Part shown: one piece after another, positions 21,500 through 28,547 of the stretch
Layout: each line of letters opens with the position of its first letter
How positions within the stretch are numbered: the stretch's first letter is position 1
Assembly: GCA_028456385.1 (NCBI GenBank)
Contig: JALNQF010000462.1
Span: forward strand, 1-28,547
DNA from: Ophiosphaerella korrae
Lineage: Eukaryota > Ascomycota > Dothideomycetes > Pleosporales > Phaeosphaeriaceae
Direction: 5' to 3'
DNA: 28,547 nucleotides
The notes under the pieces: model-generated
Databases searched by the model: none
What the model saw: only the letters and a program-made list of their open reading frames with translations
Told to the model about the DNA's origin: nothing
Translations under genes and position numbers: made by a program

Positions 21500-24400
21500 T
21501 TTATATTTTATAAATTCTTTTACTAGCTCTTATATAAGTTTATTATAGCTAGTCTAGTAGACTAAGTAGTACTATCTTATATATTTTCTATACTCTTTAA
21601 AGCGTACGTCTAAGATAGCTTTTACTAAGTATTCTTTATATACACTACTAGTTTCTTTATTAGTAATAATAATAGGAATTAGCTATAGTAAGTCTTAATC
21701 TAGTAAAGGCTTCTAATCTCTAGGGCGTAAGAGTTTTAGAGAGAAGACTAAGAATATACCTTTACTTAGTATCTCTTAGAGTAGTACTAGCTTATATACT
21801 CTACTATTATAGATAACTCTCTTAATAGAGTATAGGCCTACTTATTAGTAGTCTAATTTTAGAGTTAGCTAAGTAGTTTTCTAATTAGCTATACTAATAT
21901 AGGCTTAGTTACTAACTTTATATACTAGTCTACTTTAGTAAGAGGTATGAGCTTAGGCTACTTACTCTTATTATACTTAGAGTATTTTTTCTTTAAAGTA
22001 AGCTACTAAGTTACTATAAGTATTAAGTAGCTTATTAGCTTGTATACGTTAGTTACGTTAAGCTAAGTTTAGTTAATCTTTATTATTTTTACTAGAGTAT
22101 ATACTACTATAGAGGTAATACCCTAGATCTATAAGAAATAGAGTTATCCTAATAGATATATTAATAGTATTATTTACCTAGAACTTAGCTATATATAGCT
22201 AGGCTACCTAGTTATCTTATACGTAGTTAACGTATTACTTTAAAAAGATCTCTAGGGCTTAATTTACTTACTTAGTTTAGCTATTAGTTTCTAAGTAGTA
22301 CGTAGTTAAGAGCTTTTACGTAATATAGAGGCGTTTATATATATAGCGCTAAAATTAGCTAATAAAGGTTATCTCTTTATTAGATATAATATTTATTAAG
22401 ACTCTATAAAGCTTAAAAATAGATATAAAATATTAAGTAGCTTCTTCTAGTTTTAGAGACTTATAAGGAAAGAAATAGTATCTTTTTATAAAGTAGTAGT
22501 AAATTACTAGAATATATTTATAAATCTAGCTACTATTTTTACTAGTTAGTAAGGCTTAGATATAGTTTACTAAGATATTAGTCTAGAGTACGTAAGGAAT
22601 TAGTATAAGTTAAAAGTAACTAAGTTTACTATCTTATAAGTTCTTTATATAGTAGTAGATTAGGTATATATTATAAAATTACTTAATAGCTTAAAGTATC
22701 TTAAGCTAATAATAGTACTTATATATTAGATATAGTATACTATAAGGTCTTTTATAGCTTACTAACTAATAGTTATAGTATAAATTAAAGATTTAGTAGC
22801 GTAGATAGGCGTTTAGAGAGATATATAGATGCGTTTTATTAACTTAAAAGTACTTTTCTTTTTTTAATCTAGTAAAGCTAATATTAGTACGTAAGAAGTA
22901 GTATCTTACTTTATAGAAGGCTTTTAATAGTTTTTATTATCTACTATCTATAGTAGTAAATATAGCTTAGGCTACGTAGTCTTCTAAGTACGCTATATCT
23001 AGTAATTCTTCTATTAGGTATAGGTTAATAATATATAGTAAGAGTTCTAGGTCTAGTTCTCTATTATAGAGTAGTAGAAAATCTTCTAGTAAGTTTACTA
23101 ATATAGGTTTTATTCCTATAATATAGTAAAGGTAAGTGTATACTATAGTAGCTTATTCTAGCGTAAATCTATTTAGCTTTTATAAGTCTATAAAGCTTAG
23201 AGCGTAAATTACTATATCTAGCGTAGGTTTTATACTTAGGGCTAAGACTTAAAGGCTTAAGATAATTTAGTTAGCTCTTATTACTTATAGATTAGAATTA
23301 TCTATAGGGTAATCCTATAGTTAGTAGCTTAAGGTATCTATAACTTTATTTATATTACTAAGTATATATTTAATATAGAAATTAAATTAGGATAGAAATA
23401 ATAACTAGTAAGCCTAGTAGTAATTAAGCTTTTTAGTTATTATAAAGGTTTCTAAATTATAGTAGTCTATTATAATATAGATTATATATAGACTACCTAT
23501 AAGCTCTAGTTTTTATTCTTTAAATACTTAGATTATAGCTATAAGTTCTAGGTTATAGATATTATAATTATATTCTACTAGAGTGTATTTTTTTAAGAAG
23601 AAGCTAACTAGCTATTAGATTCTATCTTAGTTTAGTTAGCTTATTACTCTACCTAAAGCCTACCTAGAGGCGTTAGTTTAGATATAGATTAGTTTTAAGG
23701 AGTTAAAGTAAAGTAAAACTATACTTAGCTAGAAAGTAGCTTTTAGTTTATTAAAAGCGTTTATATATTCTTAGGTAATTATAAAAAGCTTATACTAGGT
23801 CTTTTAAAGAGGTAGCTTATCTCTTTTAGTAAGTTTAGTAATAACCTTAGACTTAATTAACTTAGTAAGTAGTAAAGTAAAGCTTAAGTAATCTTTAATA
23901 AAGCGCTAGAGAAATCTAGTATAGCTTAAAAAAGCTAGGACTTCTTTAGTAGTCTTTAGTATTTCTTACTTCTAGATAGCTTTAACTTTAGAGAGATCTA
24001 TTATAATTCTTTTATTAGAGATAATTATACTTAAAAACTTAACTAAAGTAGTATAAAGGCTAGATTTTTTAGAGTCTACGTAGAAGCTTTACTTTTTTAG
24101 TTATATAAGTACTTTATAAACGTACTAGATATAGTTTATTTTATTATTAGAGTATATTAGGACGTTATCTATATATATAGTATAGAAGTCGTCTAAATAT
24201 TTTAGTAGAGCTAAGTTAATAGCGCGCTAGAAAGTAGCTAGTATATTAGTAAGGCTAAAGAGTACTACCTTATAGGTATATATACTAAAGTAGGTAATAA
24301 AGGTAGTTAGCTATTCTAAATTTAAGGTAATATATAAGTAGTAAAAGGTGTATATTATATTAAATTTAGAGAATATCTTTACTTTATTTAAGTAAGCTAG

Positions 24401-25480
24401 TATTTCCCTAAAGAATAGAATAAGGTACTAGTCTTTAATAGTAGATTTGTTTAGCTTGTAGTAGTTTACGTAAACTTATAAGCTACTATCTAGTTTAGCT
24501 ATAATTAGTAAGTTATTTCTAGCTAAGGAGCTATATTTACTAATAAAGCCCTTACCTTCTATTTCTTAGATATATTTCTAGATTACTTTATCTTATTTTC
24601 TAGTAAAAAGATAAAGTTTAGTATCTAGGATTTTTATAATAAGTTTAAAAGTAATTTCTAGGTTATATAGCTTATAAAGAAGAAGTTCTTTAGTAGCTTT
24701 TTTATTAAAATAGGGTATTAGGTCTTAATATAGTTAGAGTAGTTCTATAAATAAAATATTTTTAAGTTCTACTATAAGTAGTAGTTTATAAAATTATATA
24801 TAATCTACTTTTCTAGCTACTTTGTAGTAGTATACTAGTAGTAGTATTCTATCTAAAGTAAGTACTATAAGTATATATTTACTTCTTCTAGTAAAGGCCT
24901 TAATTATATAATAACTAATAGTTTAAATATCTATTAATAAGTTCTATTTATACCTATTAAGGTACCTACTTAGGGGCCCTATAAGAGTAGATAATAGTTT
25001 AAGCGCTAGCTTTTTTAAGGCTATAGTAAAGTAATATCTAGGTGTACTATAGTATACTACTAAGAAGATTTTATTAGTTGTCTAGTAGTACTATTAGTAG
25101 TAAGTATTAGAGAATAATAACGTTCTATAGTAGTAGTTAAGTTTAATAGTATAAGCTTTACGTTATAAAAATCCTAGAATAAAGTTAAATTAGCTTACGT
25201 TTTTAATAATATAAGTAGAGGTCTATTTAATATATACGCCTACTTGTAAGTAGAACTTAACCTAATATATAATAGACTTAGATAGAGAACTATTATATCC
25301 TTTATAAATAATAAGTTAAAGTAGCTAGATAGTTTATAATTTTATAGTCTTCTAGGTAAATTTTTATTAAATAAAGTTTACGTTAGCTCTATTATTAGCT
25401 AAAGTTCTAGCTATATAGAGTACTATAGAGTCTTTACTTAAAAAGCTAGTAAATAAGAATTAGTTTAGCTTAGCTTCTAT
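21500..25480 (-). pseudogene. Pol polyprotein of element D: protease, RT, RNase H, integrase, chromodomain (RIP pseudogene)
   Basis: Retropepsin active site NNRANVNFI for DSGA at 25370-25396; reverse transcriptase with ATF, a stop, RAI near 24230 and IYIDNVLIY (YIDD turned YIDN at 24164-24175); RNase H with TNAS for TDAS at 23663-23677 and DYYNLE near 23460; integrase with VNYI for VDYI (22565-22567), IISNKE for IISDRG (22379-22381) and TK for TE (22271-22273); chromodomain about 21500-21645 reading YLVKAILDVRF. The second Asp and the Glu are exactly 35 residues apart, and all three catalytic acids are lost (N, N, K). Codon first bases at 25396, 24175, 23677, 22567, 22381, 22258, 21853, 21760 and 21631 share one phase, so no indel has broken pol. 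The family call rests on domain order (integrase last) plus the chromodomain. Start and end are approximate. Confidence 0.88.
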
Positions 25481-28400
25481 TAGATTAGTTAGTAGTTTCT
25501 TATACTAAACTATCTATATTCTATAGGCAAGTATATAAAATATAGCTATACTAGGAGTTATACTTTAGTAGTTAATTGCGCTTTTCTAGTTTATATAATC
25601 TCTAGGTTAAAGCTTTAAGCTTAGAGAATATTATTTTCTAAATCTTAGTTTAAGTTAAGCTTTAGTTCTAGCTTTATATCTAGTTAAAGGTTATATTTAA
25701 AGAATTAGTTCTCTATTTCTATATCTATTTTAAAGTCTATTACTATATAAGTAGCTATATAGTAGTTTATAGTATTAGTAAGTATTTTAGATCTAGTAGC
25801 TTTTGTTTATTTATAAGTAGTATAGTCTAGCTTCTTAATACTTATCTTTTTATAGCTCTAGTATAAAATTATTTTAGAGTTCTTAGTTTTAATTATAGTA
25901 GTCTTTTTACTAGTTAGGTGTATTCCTCTAAATATACCTTCTAGTTATAGTTAATAGTATTTTAGTTCTTATAGAGTTATAGCTAGTTCTTTTTTAAAGT
26001 TTTATATCTACACTCTTAGTTTAGCTCTTATAGGCGCTAGAGTATAAAGCTAGGTTTACTTAGAGCTTATATCTAGGTTATAATTATTTACTTTATTTTC
26101 TAATATTAAGATTATCTTTTAAAAATTAGTAGGGCTATTATAGATACTAGGGGCGGTGCTAGTAGCCTCTTTAAGCTAGGGTTATAACTTTTTTTAAAGG
26201 TAGATATTGTATAGCTATAGGTTTTATTATAGTTTAAGGCTAATATTATTAAATTTAGAGAAGAATTTAGCTTATACTAACTAAGTAGTTTTGTAGATTA
26301 GTTAATCTAGTCTAAATTTAGCTATTTCTAGAGTTTTATAACGTACTTCTCCTAATCCTACTATATCTATATTACTAAATTAGTAAAAAAGTATAAAGAA
26401 ATATATAAATTCTTCTTAGTATAAGTAAGTAATACTATTTAGGATAGTAAGGTATAAGTAAGCTAATCCTATATAGTAGCGTATAATAACGTTAGCTTAG
26501 GTTTATAAGCTAATATATTTTTTTCTATTAGTAATAAAGTAATTATATATAGACTAGATAAAGGATATAATATCTATATAGTATCTTATACCTAAAAATT
26601 ATAAGAGTTTTATAAAGTAGTCTTCTTATTCTTTATACTAGTAAAAATTAAAAGCTAGCTCTTAAATACTAGTTAAGAAAAGAGTTAGAGTAAACTCTTC
26701 TCTATTAAAGATATAGTAGCTTACTACTAGTACTTAGGGTTTAAACTCTCTTTTAAGTAAGCTAAGTTACTAGCTTTATAGTAAGATCTTAGTATAAGGT
26801 AGTTTTATATCTTTCTACGCTAGTATATTAAAGTTAAAAGTTTTTAGCTTAGTTTATTTAGCTATTAAGTTTTCTTAGTAAATTATTACTTTGCGTAAGT
26901 AGTTATATTTTACTATAGCTTTTTCTTATAAGGCTTTATACTAAGTAGCTCTTTAGCTTAAAGTATTATATTACTCTATAATATAGTTATAGTCTAGTAG
27001 TAATTATACTAGGTATTCTTAGAGTTAAGCTAATTAGTTGTCTTATTAGGAGAGTTATTTATCTAATTTACTTACTCTAGCTATAAGCCTCTAGTTTTAT
27101 TTATTTACTATATTAATTATATCTTATATCTAGGTGTTTATAACTACTAGGTATAATACTATTCTAGCTAGAGTAAATTCTCTAAGAGATAAGTAATTAC
27201 TAAGTTTATTATCTTTAATTCCTTAGTATAAAGTTAGTAGTAGAGTATAAAATAAAGGTTAGAGCTTAGTAAACTTAGTAAGTAATTTCTTAAGTTTATC
27301 TTAAGATATAAAAACTATTCCTAGTAGTAGGTCTTTATTAATTGTAGTGTTTAATAGTAAGTTATCTCTTAGCTTTTCTAAGATCTTAAGCTTAGGTATA
27401 GGCTAGAGTAATAATACTTAGCTAACGTTTAGTTAGGTATTATTAATTAAGTTGTTTAATATAGTCTAGTTATTAAAAGAGACTTTAGTAACTAGTCTAT
27501 ACCTTAGGGGGCTACTTTAATTAAAGAAGGTAGAGTCTATATCTAGGTTAAATTCTTCTATAATAAGTTAGTTAAGAGTAGCTAAGTCTATTATAGAGCT
27601 ATTAGCTAAGAAGGTACCTAGTACTTATTAGGGAATTATATTAGGTTAGAAATTAAGTTTACTAGGTAGTCTTAGCTAAATAAAGAATTTAGGGTCTATT
27701 ACTTATTTTCTTTTATCTTTTTACAAGGAAGTCTTAAGATATTATTAGAAGTTACTTAGTACTTTTTTTATTAGAGTAGTTAGTATAGTAAGTCTTTAGG
27801 TTTATTTTTCTAGAGACCTAGTTCTAGTATATATTTTATAGATTTTTTATAGTATAGTAGCTTTAGAGCGTTCTTTTAGTTCTTTACTAGATCTATAGTC
27901 TACTATTTATAGCGTATCTTTATCTTATAAGTATACTTAGTTTAAGTAATAAAGAGGTTATAAGCTAGTATTATTTTAGTTTAAGAGGCTAGCTTTTAAG
28001 GAGATAGAAGATTTTTTATATAACTAAGTTATAGTATAATAAGCTAAGTTATAGTAGTTATATACTATATTAGTGCGTTTAGCTATTAGTTTATAGAGAT
28101 TTAGATCTTTAGCGCTAGCTAGTAAAGGTTTTAGTAAGGTCTAGGGCGCTTTATTACTTAGTTCTTATAAATTAAGTACTAGTAATTTGTATAGGTTTAG
28201 AAGTCTTTTCTTTTCCTAGTACTACTACCTAGGTTTAATACTTAGTGTAAGTACACTCTTACTTAAGTATACGTAGTAAGTGTAAGCTAAAGCTTTATAA
28301 CCTATAAAGTAGTTAAACTACTCTTCTTTAGTATGTATTTCTTTCTAGAACGTTAGTACTAGTACTAGTAAAAAGAGAGCACTAGAAACCTTAACTAGAA

Positions 28401-28547
28401 CTATAATATAGTAAACTTAAGGGGCTACCTAGCGTACTATAGCTAAAGTAGGATCTAATTCCTAGTAGTGTAGTTCTTTTTAGCTAGCTAGGCTTAATTA
28501 AGAGTTAGCTATAATTAGCTATTTTATAGTAACTCTAGTATAAGTAA
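25480..28547 (-). pseudogene. Long gag-like frame of element D (RIP pseudogene, 5' end outside window)
   Basis: One phase can be read from the right edge to the protease, interrupted by TAA/TAG at what look like former Gln or Trp codons: first bases at 28461, 28149, 27900, 27696, 27324, 27183, 26697, 26352 and 26169 all agree. That is over 1,000 codons, far above a usual fungal Gag of some 300-500. Legible pieces include GEVRYKTLEIAKFRLD near 26352 and REFTLARIVLYLVVINTW near 27183. I recognise no domain, and I do not see a CCHC knuckle ahead of the protease. Relative to this phase, pol lies in the -1 frame, which fits either programmed -1 frameshifting or one ancient indel. The apparent hydrophobic stretch near 28370 may be a by-product of RIP, which turns Ala, Thr and Ser codons into Val, Ile and Leu. 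The assignment to Gag is by position only. Confidence 0.5.

Larger units (their letters stand above)
20376..28547 (-). mobile_element. Element D: second, distinct chromovirus on the minus strand (right end outside window)
   Basis: From right to left: a long gag-like frame (to about 25480), pol with protease, reverse transcriptase, RNase H, integrase and chromodomain (about 25480-21500), a tandem duplication, a 600-bp tail and a candidate polypurine tract at 20555-20569. The 5' LTR and true right end are beyond 28547, so the element is more than 8 kb long. It shows the same CpA depletion as A-C but keeps noticeably more CpG. The left border is a guess: TGTAAAC at 20376 pairs with TTTATA at 20554 as possible LTR ends. 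Confidence 0.75.

Noticed and set aside
26190..26240. A CCHC zinc knuckle in the gag of D
   Set aside because: One frame shows Tyr residues at roughly suitable places, but the spacing is not CX2CX4HX4C and that frame is not the one shared by the rest of gag.
28320..28420. A membrane-spanning segment or signal peptide in the long frame of D
   Set aside because: RIP changes Ala, Thr and Ser codons to Val, Ile and Leu, so hydrophobic runs arise artificially.
20376..28547. Element D as a Ty1/copia retrotransposon
   Set aside because: Integrase follows RNase H, a chromodomain follows integrase, and the RT motif is YIDD-type with an RAI block before it; copia has integrase ahead of RT.
1..28547. 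Mitochondrial or plasmid DNA because of the low GC
   Set aside because: CpA-specific depletion, nested LTR elements and chromodomains point to RIP-mutated nuclear repeats; no mitochondrial gene is recognisable.
1..28547. Centromere core
   Set aside because: RIP-mutated retroelement clusters do form centromeres in some ascomycetes, but sequence alone cannot tell a centromere from any other AT-rich block.

Overview
This window looks like nuclear DNA of a filamentous ascomycete (Pezizomycotina-type fungus), from an AT-rich, gene-free block of transposon relics. It reads as Ty3/gypsy LTR retrotransposons of the chromovirus type, heavily altered by repeat-induced point mutation (RIP). CpA and its complement TpG are almost gone while CpT, CpC and some CpG survive: in 12601-13200 I count no CA and one TG, and in 22201-22500 neither occurs. 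Almost no ATG or TGA triplets remain, and stops are nearly all TAA/TAG. I found no intact protein-coding gene, no RNA gene and no CRISPR array.

Layout. Element A (minus strand) fills 1-6769, with its left LTR cut by the window edge and its right LTR at 6330-6769. A 90-bp scrap of an older minus-strand copy, relic E, lies at 6770-6859. Element B (plus strand) starts with a 458-bp LTR at 6860-7317 and runs to 11963, where element C is inserted. C (minus strand, 11964-18992, 7029 bp) is structurally complete: two 443-bp LTRs, a polypurine tract, one gag-pol frame and a 5-bp target duplication (CTACT). B resumes at 18998, and its integrase and chromodomain continue in the original frame. B fades after about 20010 and I see no 3' LTR for it. 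Next come a 22-bp perfect palindrome and a 61-bp higher-order repeat (20295-20518). The left end of element D follows. D is a second, distinct chromovirus on the minus strand that runs off the right edge.

How the parts relate. A, B and C belong to one superfamily of elements with gag and pol fused in a single frame of roughly 1,800 codons: Gag with two CCHC knuckles, protease, reverse transcriptase, RNase H, integrase, chromodomain. A and C are close; B is a diverged subfamily with a different LTR. D keeps pol in one frame from protease to chromodomain, but its upstream gag-like frame is offset by -1 and is at least about 1,000 codons long. The nesting gives a relative order: C is younger than B, and both A and B sit against E. 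The chromodomains suggest why such elements pile up in heterochromatin, but that is inference from the family.

The main value of the window is as a readable record of RIP: the two LTR ends of A differ by 18 transitions and nothing else over 204 bp, and each active-site G that I checked and found lost is of the kind preceded by T. I do not see evidence for a new functional system. The least explained items are the long gag-like frame of D and the 61-bp array.
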